Shown here piece after piece: positions 34,520 through 45,014 of a stretch of 64,000 nt of DNA. The translations under genes were made by a program, and so were the position numbers. The notes under the pieces are model-generated. The model did no database searches, was not told the origin of the DNA, and saw only the letters and a list, made by a program, of their open reading frames with translations. How positions within the stretch are numbered: position 1 is the stretch's first letter; each line of letters starts with the position of its first letter. Source of the stretch: Lolium rigidum. Its lineage: Eukaryota; Streptophyta; Magnoliopsida; Poales; Poaceae. The DNA is taken from assembly GCF_022539505.1 (NCBI RefSeq), contig NW_025901020.1, forward strand, positions 1 to 64,000, read 5' to 3'.

Positions 34520-36671
34520 TGAAGTACCAAGTTTTTACCCATTTGGGTGTTAAAACCTGCAAAACAAAAGTAAGAGTTGATGTTTTCTGTGCTGCACTTT
34601 TTAGTGCACGATTTTTATGTTTTTTGGTAACTCCTAAAATCACGAAAAGTTCACAGTGGTCACAACTTTTCATCCTATATATGCACAAAATTGGCAAAAA
34701 TTCCTGACATGTCTAAGTGGCCGAGAAATTTCAGTTTTGCTGAGATTCTATCTTGTTATGTTTGCTCTATTCTTTTGAGTTCCAAACTGATTTTTTATTG
34801 AATCTTTTGAATTGAGGAGAATGAGTAGAACTTCATGTGCTCTCTGGTACATAAATAAAATATTTTATATTTTAAAATAATAACCATTGTTCTTGTACCC
34901 TAATATCACCCCATAGAAAAGAATAGGAAGAAAATTTTGTGTTGAAGTTTTTTCACAGGGATTGGAAGAACACCACACCAAGAGAAATCCAAGAATGATG
35001 AAAATCATAAGCTTGGGTATGCCCAAGGAACCCCACTGGACTCATATTAAATCTCTCGATTTGCACACTTCTAAGCTTTGTTTTTTGAGCAACATTGAAT
35101 TCTCGCAAAAACTTGGAGCATCCTTTATTAGTTTTGTGTCTAGTTTTTCTTTCAAATAAATATTATCATCATGATAAATGCCTTGCATTCTTACTAAAGA
35201 GCTACTGAAACAAATTATCATGTTCTTTAATGCCTCCATGAAAGTGACTTGCATGTTATAAAAAGATGAAGAGGGATGCATTAAAGGCTGAAATTTATAT
35301 TGTGCATAGTACTATTAGTTTCAAATGCTTTATTGAGTGATAATTTGCTATGTGCCTTACTGAGTGTTGCTTCTCACTAGTATACATAGATGTATAATTT
35401 TAAGAATCATTGTTTTAGAATGAATGAATAGCTCTATGAATACAATTGCATGTTTTTAGACCTCTTCCTAGCCAAAAGAATTGAATTTTTACACAATCAT
35501 AGACTTGTTTCCAAGCTCAACTCAAACCCAGTGTCTATCATACCTACCTATATAGCACTTTCTATTCCAAGTATAGTGTGTGTGTGTGTGTGTTTTTCCT
35601 CCAACCTTTTCAAAATATTCTTTTTGTGTAATTTAAAGCTCATAAGAAAGTAAGGTTTGGTAGGAAAATACCACTATGCATGTTGTTGGTTTGACTGATT
35701 ATAAGTAATGAGCTAGACCGTAACCATGTTTACTGGGGAAGTCTTTCAACATTGCACTATCGGGGTATTGCACCTTGCGTTGATCATCATTTATTTTGTT
35801 TTGTTGATGGCTATCTCTTGTGGAATGAATGGATGTTATTTTAAGCAAGTATGCATATATTGTTAGAGAAGAGCAATGTGCCTCTAACCTAAGCCATGCT
35901 TAATCATGTTAAAAGTTTCAACAACGAGCATCCTCAATAGAGATTTGTGAAAAAAGAAAAAGAAAGAAAAAACAGTATGAGAAAAAAAGTAAGAGAGAGT
36001 TAGAGAGGATGATCAACGTCTATTTTTCATCTTGTCCTGGTATGGATGGCCTATAGTTGAGATACCCATCTCCTTTGGTCCTTTGTACAGGTGGCATGAA
36101 GGTACCCCATTGCGATACTTGGTTGAAACATGTATGTTGAAAAGTCTTGGTAACCTGAAGTTGAGAAACAAGAGGTGTAGTCCTTAGCATTCAAGAAAAT
36201 GAGGCAACATTTACTCATAAGAGGCCAAACTCATGACATATAGATATCTTCATACATGAGATACTTGGTACCCCATCCTTATTACTATTGTTGACATGAA
36301 TTGTATAGCTCAAAACCATGTTTTATTCTCTCGCCTTTTTTATTTTGTTGGAGGTTTAGCACATACATTCCATGCTTACTTTCTTTTGTCCAAGAGTCAA
36401 AAGAAATATTCATGAAAAGAGAGGACAAAGATTCTTCCAACAATTCTATAGGATTCTCCTAAAGCATGCTTTATTATTCATACTACTTATCATTCATGTT
36501 TCTTACAATGCTATTTACTATTATGCATGCTTTGTAGAATGTAAGAGCTATCACTTTATTAGTTCATATTACTTATTTTTCATTCTTTATTGACTGAACC
36601 TTGTAAGATTTTGCATGATTACATTGAAGAGATGCAATAAACTCCAAAGTACATCTTAGTTTTATCACCTT

Positions 36672-36691
36672 TATGCTCGAGGACGAGCATA
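36672..36691 (+). promoter_or_regulatory. conserved hairpin before the polypurine tract (C type)
   Basis: TATGCTCG, loop AGGA, CGAGCATA: a perfect 8-bp stem, four bases before the polypurine box. A matching hairpin precedes the tract in A. Confidence 0.75.
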
Positions 36692-36695
36692 GGTT

Positions 36696-36709
36696 AAGCT
36701 CTGGGATGT
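36696..36709 (+). promoter_or_regulatory. polypurine tract, C type
   Basis: AAGCTCTGGGATGT abuts the LTR start at 36710, equivalent to the A and B tracts. Confidence 0.7.
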
Positions 36710-36910
36710 TGATGCATGTAAAATGCATACATAAACTTTGCACTTTATTGCAACATATTACCACATGTTTGCATCTTATATAACGCCATTCCCATGTTTT
36801 ATGATGTTTTAGGAGATTTTCTAAACAATCCCCCCTCCTCCGGTTCTTATTCTGTTTTGCAGGAAACGCCACTTTTTAGTGTTTTTGACATTACAGGAGC
36901 TGCGAGATTC
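36710..36910 (+). repeat. C-type 3' LTR, first segment
   Basis: It starts TGATGCATGTAAAATGCATA as at 13797. It is interrupted after GATTC (36906-36910) by element A and resumes at 50216. Confidence 0.88.
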
Positions 36911-38369
36911 TGATGTCTACGGGAGCTTCTATTCTTGTAGACAGTGTTGGGCCTCCAAGAGCAGAGGTTTGTAGAACAGCAGCAAGTTTCCCTTAAGTGG
37001 ATCACCCAAGGTTTATCGAACTCAGGGAGGAAGAGGTCAAAGATATCCCTCTCATGCAACCCTGCAACCACAAAGCAAGAAGTCTCTTGTGTCCCCAACA
37101 CACCTAATAGGTGCACTAGTTCGGCGAAGAGATAGTGAAATACAGGTGGTATGAATAAGTATGAGCAGTAGTAACGAAGCAGTAGTAACGCAGTAAAACA
37201 GTAAACAAGCAGCGATAGCAGTATTTAGGAACAAGGCTTAGGGATTACACTTTCACTAGTGGACACTCTCAACATTGATCGCATAATAAATAACTCTTTC
37301 TCATATGTGCTACATACACTCTTTTGTTGGATGATGAACACATTGCGTAGGATTACACGAACCCTCAATGCCGGAGTTAACAAGCTCCACAATTCAATGT
37401 TCATATTTAAATAACCTTAGAGCATAATAGATCATTGCAAAATAAACCAAGAACTAACATAGTGCACACACTGTCCACATTACACTATGAAGGAGGAATA
37501 GATCACATCAATACTATCATAATGATAATTAACTCCACAATCTACGAGAGATCATGATCATAGCCCACGACAAGAACCACACGGTGCACACACTAGTCAC
37601 CTTTACACCATGCAGGAGGAATAGACTACTTTAATAACATCACATGAGTAGCACACAACTAGTAGCGATACAAAGCTCATCATATGGATCTCAATCATGT
37701 AAAGTAGCTCATGAGATCATTGTATTGAAGTACATAGGAGAGAGATTAACCACATAGCTACCGGTACAGCCCCGAGCCTCGATGGAGAACTACTCCCTCC
37801 TCATGGGAGACAAAGCAGCGTTGATGAAGATGGCGGTGGTGTTGATGGAGAAGCCTTCCGGGGCACTTCCCCGTCCCGGCGGCGTGCCGGAACAGAACTC
37901 CTGTCCCCCGGATCTTGGCTTCGCGATGGCGGCGGCTCTGGAAGGTTTCTCGTACCGTGGCTTTTCCGTCTCGAGGTTTTAGGTCTGGGACCTTTATATA
38001 GGCGAAGAGGCGGCGTCAGAAGGTCGAAGGGGCGACGACACCATAGGGCCGCGCGGCCAGGGGGTGGGCCGCGCCACCCTATCATCTGGGGGCCCTGTGG
38101 CCCCCCTCTGGCGACTCTCGGGTGTTCTGGATGCTTCCGGGGATTCTAAGATCTTTGGCGTTGATTTCGTCCGATTCCGAGAATATTTCCTTACTAGGAT
38201 TTCTGAAACCAAAAACAAGCAGAACAAAGAATCGGCACTTCGGCATCTTGTTAATAGGTTAGTTCCGGAAAACGCATAAATATGACATAAAGTATGCATA
38301 AAACATGTAGATATCATCAATAATGTGGCATGGAACATAAGAAATTATCGATACGTCGGAGACGTATCA
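36911..38369 (-). repeat. 3' LTR of element A
   Basis: On the minus strand TGATACGTCTCCGACGTATC ... CCGTAGACATCA, 1459 bp. Its 5' edge (38369) abuts the polypurine tract. Confidence 0.93.
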
Positions 38370-38383
38370 GCATCCCCAAGCTT
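38370..38383 (-). promoter_or_regulatory. polypurine tract of element A
   Basis: Minus-strand AAGCTTGGGGATGC ends exactly at the LTR start. Confidence 0.8.
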
Positions 38384-38388
38384 AGTTC

Positions 38389-38405
38389 CTGCTCGTCCCG
38401 AGCAG
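38389..38405 (-). promoter_or_regulatory. conserved hairpin before the polypurine tract of A
   Basis: CTGCTCG, loop GGA, CGAGCAG on the minus strand: a perfect 7-bp stem just upstream of the tract. Confidence 0.75.
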
Positions 38406-40938
38406 TGTAAACAATAACAAAGATAATTTCTGGAGTGACATGCCATCATAACCTTGATCATACTATTGTAAGAATATGTAATGAATGCAGCGATCAAAAC
38501 AATGGTAATGACATGAGTAAACAACTGAATCATAAAGCAAGGACTTTTCATGAATAGTACTTCAAGACAAGCATCAATGAGTCTTGCATAAGAGTTAACT
38601 CATAAAGCAATAATTCAAAGTAAAGGTATTGAAGCAACACAAAGAAAGATTAAGTTTCAGCGGTTGCTTTCAACTTATAACATGTATATCTCATGGATAT
38701 TGTCAACATAGAGTAATATAACCAGTGCAATATGCAAGTATGTAGGAATCAATGCACAGTTCACACAAGTGTTTGCTTCTTGAGGTGGAGAGAGATAGGT
38801 GAACTGACTCAACATAAAAGTAATAGAAAGGTCCTTCAAAGAGGAAAGCATCGATTGCTATATTTGTGCTAGAGCTTTTATTTTGAAAACATGAAACAAT
38901 TTTGTCAACGGTAGTAATAAAGCATATGAGTTATGTAAATTATATCTTACAAGTTGCAAGCCTCATGCATAGTATACTAATAGTGCCCGCACCTTGTCCT
39001 AATTAGCTTGGACTACCTGGATCATCGCAATACACATGTTTTAACCAAGTGTCACAAAGGGGTACCTCCATGCCGCCTGTACAAAGGTCTAAGGAGAAAG
39101 CTCGCATTTTGGATTTCTCGCTTTTGATTATTCTCAACTTAGACATCCATACCGGACAACATGGACAACATGATAATGGACTCCTCTTTAATGCATAAGC
39201 ATGTGGCAACAATTAGTGTTCTCATATGAGATTGAGGATATATGTCCAAAACTGAAACTTCCACCATGATTCATGGCTTTAGTTAGCAGCCCAATGTTCT
39301 TCTCTAACAATATGCATGCTCTAACCATTAAAGTGGTTGATCTCTCTTACTTCAGACAAGACGGACATGCATAGCAACTCACATGATATTCAACAAAGAG
39401 TAGATGGCGTCCCCAGGAACATGGTTATCGCACAACAAGCAACTTAATAAGAGATAAAGTGCATAAGTACATATTCAATACCACAATAGTTTTTAGGCTA
39501 TTTTGTCCCATGAGCTATATATTGTAAAGGCGAATGATGGAAATTTAAAGGTAGCACTCAAGCAATTTACTTTGGAATGGCGGAGAAATACCATGTAGTA
39601 GGTAGGTATGGTGGACACAAATGGCATAGTGGTTGGCTCAAGGATTTTGGATGCATGAGAAGTATTCCCTCTCGATACAAGGTTTAGGCTATCAAGGTTA
39701 TTTGAAACAAACACAAGGATGAACCGGTGCAGCAAAACTCACATAAAAGACATATTGTAAACATTATAAGACTCTACACCGTCTTCCTTGTTGTTCAAAA
39801 CTCAATACTAGAAATTATCTAGACTTTAGAGAGACCAATTATGCAAACCAAATTTTAGCAAGCTCTATGTATTTCTTCATTAATAGGTGCAAAGTATATG
39901 ATGCAAGAGCTTAAACATGAGCACAACAATTGCCAAGTATCAAATTATTCAAGACATTTTACCAATTACTACATGTAGCATTTTACGTTTCCAACCATAT
40001 AACAATTAACGAAGCAGTTTCAACCTTCGCCATGAAAAATAAAAGCTAAGAACACATGTGTTCATATGAACCAGCGGAGCGTGTCTCTCTCCCACACAAG
40101 CATTTATTCAAACAAAAACAAAAACAAAAGCACACAGACGCTCCAAGTAAAGTACATAAGATGTGGCCGAATAAAAATATAGTTTCAAGAGAAGGAACCT
40201 GATAATTTGTCGATGAAGAAGGGGATGCCTTGGGCATCCCCAAGCTTAGATGCTTGAGTCTTCTTGAAATATGCAGGGATGAACCACGGGGGCATCCCCA
40301 AGCTTAGACTTCTCACTCTTCTTGATCATAGTATATCATCCTCCTCTCTTGACCCTTGAAAACTTCCTCCACACCAAACTCGAAACAACTCATTAGAGGG
40401 TTAGTGCACAATAAAAATTCACATGTTCAGAGGTGACACAATAATTCTTAACACTTCTGGACATTGCATAAAGCTACTGTACATTAATGGAACAAAGTAA
40501 TTCATCCACCATAGCAAAAGAGGCAATGCGAAATAAAAGAAGAATCTGTCAAAACAGAACAGTCCGTAAAGACGGATTTTATCGAGGCACCAGACTTGCT
40601 CAAATGAAAATGCCCAAATTTAATGAAAGTTGCGTACATATCTGAGGATCACTCACGTAAATTGGCATAATTTTCTGAGTTACCTACAGAGAATTAGGCC
40701 CAGATTCGTGACAGCAAAGAAATCTGAAACTGCGCAGTAATCCAAATCTAGTATTCACTTTACTATCAAAGACTTTACTTGGCACAACAAAGCACAAAAC
40801 TAAGATAAGGAGAGGTTGCTACAGTAGTAAACAACTTCCAAGACACAAATATAAAACAAAGTACTGTAGCAAAATAACACATGGGTTATCTCCCAAGAAG
40901 TTCTTTCTTTATAGCCGTTAAGATGGGCTCAGCTAGCT
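38406..40938 (-). mobile_element. element A noncoding internal region
   Basis: It is collinear with the noncoding region of B (45015-47560) in reverse, but has no conserved frame. Two copies of the box AAGCTTGGGGATGCCC lie at 40232-40247 and 40290-40305 (minus). Confidence 0.75.
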
Positions 40939-41676
40939 TTAATGATGCACTCGCAAGAGATAGTATTTGAAGCAAAAGAGAGCATCAAGAGGCAAATTCA
41001 AAACACATTTAAGTCTAACATGCTTCCTATGCATAGGAATCTTGTAAATAAACAAGTTCATGAAGAGCAAAGTAACAAGCATAGGAAGATAGAACAAGTG
41101 TAGCTTCAAAAATTTCAGCATATAGAGAGGTGTTTTAGTAACATGAAAATTTCTACAACCATATTTTCCTCTCTCATAATAACTTTCAGTAGCATCATGA
41201 GCAAACTCAACATTATAACTATCACATAAAGCATTCTTATCATGAGTCTCATGCATAAAATTATTACTCTCCACATAAGCATAATCAATTTTATTAGTTG
41301 TAGTGGGAGCAAATTCAACAAAGTAGCTATCATTATTATTCTCATCAAGTGTAGGAGGCATAGTATAATCACAACAAAATTTACTCTCCATAGTAGGTGG
41401 CACCAAAAGACCACTATCATTATAATCATCATAAATAGGAGGCAAAGTATCATCAAAGAAAATTTTCTCCTCAATGCTTGGGGGACTAAAAAGATCATGA
41501 AAACCAGCTTCCCCAAGCTTAGAACTTTCTATATCATTATCAACAATTGTGTTCAAAGCGTTCATACCAATATTACTACCAGCATGCAAATAAGATTTCA
41601 TAGGTTTTTTAATTTTCGCATCAAACAATCCATGTTTTAAATCAGGAAATATAATAAGAAGCTCATTCTTGTCCAT
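40939..41676 (-). CDS. unknown 245-aa protein with one predicted membrane segment
   Basis: An intact frame from MDKNELLIIFPDLKHG to ..LRVHH. It is about 87 percent identical by eye to the ORF of element B. The order is a conserved N-terminus (DLKHGLFDAKIKK), SSKLGEAGFHDLFSPP, acidic Asp/Asn-rich repeats (DDTLPPIYDDY, TMPPTLDENNND), then ESYYERGKYG and HVTKTPLYMLK. A hydrophobic segment follows (about 192-211, ending LLFMNLFIY), then a basic tail KIPMHRKHVRLK. There is no zinc knuckle, protease, RT or integrase motif and no N-terminal signal peptide. It is the only ORF in the element and starts about 130 bases after the primer site, where gag would be. Function unknown; an envelope-like or membrane-tethered accessory role is only a guess. 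Confidence 0.75.
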   Translation of the reverse strand: MDKNELLIIFPDLKHGLFDAKIKKPMKSYLHAGSNIGMNALNTIVDNDIESSKLGEAGFHDLFSPPSIEEKIFFDDTLPPIYDDYNDSGLLVPPTMESKFCCDYTMPPTLDENNNDSYFVEFAPTTTNKIDYAYVESNNFMHETHDKNALCDSYNVEFAHDATESYYERGKYGCRNFHVTKTPLYMLKFLKLHLFYLPMLVTLLFMNLFIYKIPMHRKHVRLKCVLNLPLDALFCFKYYLLRVHH

Positions 41677-41808
41677 TATGCCAAACTAGTGTAAACAAGA
41701 AACAAAAAGATGCAATTGCAGGATCTAAAGGAAATAGCTTCGAGTACTTACAACGGCGAAAATAGCTTAGTAGCCGAGATCCGGAGTGTGAGTACCTTTA
41801 CCTTTCCT

Positions 41809-41825
41809 CCCCGGCAACGGCGCCG
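41809..41825 (-). promoter_or_regulatory. primer binding site of element A, tRNA-Asp type
   Basis: Minus-strand CGGCGCCGTTGCCGGGG matches the tRNA-Asp complement except that the first T is C. Confidence 0.8.
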
Positions 41826-41835
41826 TAAAATAGCT

Positions 41836-42400
41836 TGATGTCTACGGGAGCTTCTATTCTTGTAGACAGTGTTGGGCCTCCAAGAGCAGAGGTTTGTAGA
41901 ACAGCGGCAAGTTTCCCTTAAGTGGATCACCCAAGGTTTATCGAACTCGGGGAGGAAGAGGTCAAAGATATCCCTCTCATGCAACCCCGCAACCACAAAG
42001 CAAGAAGTCTCTTGTGTCCCCAACACACCTAATAGGTGCACTAGTTCGGCGAAGAGATAGTGAAATACAGGTGGTATGAATAAGTATGAGCAGTAGTAAC
42101 GCAGCAGTAGTAACGCAGTAAAACAGTAAACAAGCAGGGATAGTAGTATTTAGGAACAAGGCTTAGGGATTACACTTTCACTAGTGGACACTCTCAACAT
42201 TGATCGCATAATAAATAACTCTTTCTCATATGTGCTACATACACTCTTTTGTTGGATGATGAACACATTGCGTAGGATTACACGAACCCTCAATGCCGGA
42301 GTTAACAAGCTCCACAATTCAATGTTCATATTTAAATAACCTTAGAGCATAATAGATCATTGCAAAATAAACCAAGAACTAACATAGTGCACACACTGTC
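41836..42400 (-). repeat. 5' LTR of element A, segment next to the primer site
   Basis: 565 bp homologous to 36911-37475. It is interrupted by element B after CTGTC (42396-42400) and resumes at 49317. Confidence 0.92.
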
Positions 42401-44114
42401 TGATACGTCTCCGACGTATCGATAATTTCTTATGTTCCATGCCACATTATTGATGTTATCTACATGTTTTATGCACAATTTATGTCATATTCGTGCATTT
42501 TCTGGAACTAACCTATTAACAAGATGCCGAAGTGCCAGTTCCTGTTTTCTGCTGTTTTTGGTTTCAGAAATCCTAGTAACGAAATATTCTCGGAATCGGA
42601 CGAAATCAACGCCCAGGTTCCTATTTTTCCCGGAACCATCCGGAACACCCGAGAGCCGCGGAGGGAAGCCCCGGGGGCCCCACACCACACCCCGGCGCGG
42701 CCGGAAGGGGGCCGCGCTGCCCTATGGTGTGGTGGCCCCGGGCCCCCTCCGAGGCTGCCCTTCCGCCTATTTAAAGCCTCCGTCGCGAAAACCCTATTAC
42801 GTTGGACGAAACCCACGTAAACCTTCCGGAGCCGCCGCCATCGCGAAGCCAAGATCCGGGGGACAGGAGTCTCCGTTCCGGCACGCCGCCGGAACGGGGA
42901 AGTGCCCCCGGAAGGCTTCTCCATCGACACCGCTGCCATCTCCACCGCCATCTTCATCACCGCTGCTGCTCCCATGAGGAGGGAGTAGTTCTCCATCGAT
43001 GCTCGGGGCTGTACCGGTAGCTATGTGGTTAATCTCTCTCCTATGTGCTTCAATACAATAATCTCATGAGCTGCCTTACATGATTGAGATTCATATGATG
43101 ATGCTTGTAATCTAGATGTCGTTATGCTAGTCAAGTGAATTTTACTTATGTGATCTCCGGAGACTCCTTGTCCCACGTGTGTAAAGGTGACTAGTGTGTG
43201 CACCGTGTGGGTCTCTTAGGCTATATTTCATAGAATACTTATTCACTGTTATGAATGGCGTAGTGAAGTGCTTATTTATATCTCTTTATGATTGCAATGT
43301 GTTTTGTATCACAATTTATCTATGTGCTACTCTAGTGATGTTATTAAAGTAGTTTTATTCCTCCCGCACGGTGTAATGGTGACAGTGTGTGCATCCGTGT
43401 TAGTACTTGGCGTATGCTATGATCATGATCTCTTGTAGATTGTGAAGTTAACTATTGCTATGATAGTATTGATGTGATCTATTCCTCCTACATAGTGTGA
43501 AGGTGACGAGTGTGCATGTCTGTGTTAGTACTTGGTTTAGTCATGTTGATCTTTCATGCACTCTAAGGTTATTTAAATATGAACATTGAATTGTGGAGCT
43601 TGTTAACTCCGGCATTGAGGGTTCGTGTAATCCTACGCAATGTGTTCATCATCCAACAAAAGAGTGTAGAGTATGCATCTATCTATTCTGTTATGTGATC
43701 AAAGTTGAGAGTGTCCACTAGTGAAAGTATGATCCCTAGGCCTTGTTCCTAAATATCGCTATCGCTGCTTGTTTACTCGTTTTCTTGCGTTACTACTGCT
43801 ACCATATTACCACCATCAACCACATGCCGGCAAGCTATTTTCCAGCGCCGTTACTACTGCTCATATTTATTCATACCACCTGTATTTCACTAACTCTTCG
43901 CCGAACTAGTGCACCTATTAGGTGTGTTGGGGACACAAGAGACTTCTTGCTTCGTGGTTGCAGGGTTGCATGAGAGGGATATCTTTGACCTCTTCCTCCC
44001 TGAGTTCGATAAACCTTGGGTGATCCAGTTAAGGGAAACTTGCTGCTGTTCTACAAACCTCTTCTCTTGGAGACCCAACACTGTCTACAAGAATAGAAGC
44101 TCCCGTAGACATCA
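42401..44114 (+). repeat. 5' LTR of element B
   Basis: TGATACGTCTCCGACGTATC ... CCGTAGACATCA, 1714 bp. CTATTTAAAG near 42768-42777 is a probable TATA box. The frames inside the GC-rich U3 (for example 42432-42977) are not genes. Confidence 0.93.
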
Positions 44115-44124
44115 AGCACTTTTC

Positions 44125-44141
44125 TGGCGCCGTTGCCGGGG
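44125..44141 (+). promoter_or_regulatory. primer binding site of element B, tRNA-Asp type
   Basis: TGGCGCCGTTGCCGGGG, a full match to the complement of the tRNA-Asp 3' end as I know it, 10 bases after the LTR. Confidence 0.88.
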
Positions 44142-44279
44142 AGGAAAGGTAAAAAGGCACTCATACTCCGGTTCCAGGTAACAGTACTTTTATGGCGCCA
44201 TTGTGTTTGTGCTCGAAGCTATTTCCTTTAGATCCTGCAATTGCATCTTTTTGTTTCTTGTTTACACTAGTTTGGCATA

Positions 44280-45014
44280 ATGGACAACAATGAGCTTCTT
44301 ATTCTATTTCCTGATTTAAAACATGGATTGTTTGATGCGAAAATTAAAAAAGCTATGGAATCTTATTTGCATGCTGGTAGTAATATTAGTATGAACGCTT
44401 TGAACACCATTGTTGATAATAATGTAGAAAGTTCTAAGCTTGGGGAAGCTGGTTTTCATGATCTTTTTAGTCCCCCAAGCATTGAGGAGAAAATTTTCTT
44501 TGATGATACTTTGCCTCCTATTTATGATGATTATAATAGTGGTCTTTTGGTACAACCTACTATGGAGAGTAAATTTTATTGTGATTATACTATGCCTCCT
44601 ACACTTGATGAGAATAATAATGATAGCTACTTTGTTGAATTTGCTCCCGCTATTACTAATAAAATTGATTATGCTTTTACGGAGAGTAATAATTTTATGC
44701 ATGAGACTCATGATAAGAAAGCTTTATGTGATGGTTATATTGTTGAGTTTTCTCATGACACTACTGAAAGTTATTATGAGAGAGGAAAATATGGTGGTAG
44801 AAATTTTCATGTTACTAAAACACCTCTCTATATGCTTAAAACCTTGAAGTTAAGCTTGTCTAGTTTTTCTATGCTTGTTGCATTATGCTTCTTGAACTTG
44901 TTTATTTACAAGATTCCTATGCATAGGAAGCATGTTAGACTTAAATGTGTTTTGAATTTGCCTTTTGATGCTCTCTTTTGCTTCAACTACTATTTCTTGC
45001 AAGTGCATCATTAA
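44280..45014 (+). CDS. unknown 244-aa protein with one predicted membrane segment
   Basis: An intact frame from MDNNELLILFPDLKHG to ..LQVHH, starting about 140 bases after the primer site. It is the counterpart of the ORF in A: about 33 of 245 positions differ by eye, including one single-residue gap. The acidic middle (50-170), ESYYERGKYG (163-172) and TPLYMLK (181-187) are kept. The hydrophobic segment 191-210 (LSLSSFSMLVALCFLNLFIY) changes in sequence but stays hydrophobic, and the basic KIPMHRKHVRLK follows at 211-222. Intact frames in two diverged copies suggest selection on the protein. It lacks any gag or pol motif I know. The codon for SSKLGEA overlaps one copy of the AAGCTTGGGGA box. 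It could be an envelope-like, capsid-associated or captured host protein; undecided. Confidence 0.78.
   Translation: MDNNELLILFPDLKHGLFDAKIKKAMESYLHAGSNISMNALNTIVDNNVESSKLGEAGFHDLFSPPSIEEKIFFDDTLPPIYDDYNSGLLVQPTMESKFYCDYTMPPTLDENNNDSYFVEFAPAITNKIDYAFTESNNFMHETHDKKALCDGYIVEFSHDTTESYYERGKYGGRNFHVTKTPLYMLKTLKLSLSSFSMLVALCFLNLFIYKIPMHRKHVRLKCVLNLPFDALFCFNYYFLQVHH

Larger units (their letters stand above)
34520..36709 (+). mobile_element. internal 3' part of a C-type element
   Basis: Noncoding AT-rich DNA with the hallmarks seen near the 3' ends of A and B. A box AAGCTTGGGTATGCCC (35009-35024) comes first. About 1.7 kb later there is a perfect hairpin (36672-36691), then a polypurine tract and an LTR start at 36710. 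A GT microsatellite is at about 35577-35592. Whether it belongs to the same element as the LTR at 13797 is uncertain. Confidence 0.6.

Noticed and set aside
41115..41640. Leu/Met- and Ile-rich frames overlapping the A ORF (and 44316-44847 in B)
   Set aside because: Alternate-frame and antisense shadows of the 245-codon ORF; the apparent membrane segments come from the frame shift of Asp/Asn codons.
42432..42996. Long overlapping frames in both strands of the A and B LTRs (also 47702-48215, 37801-38338)
   Set aside because: They lie in the GC-rich U3 part of LTRs, overlap each other on opposite strands, and have no protein family resemblance.
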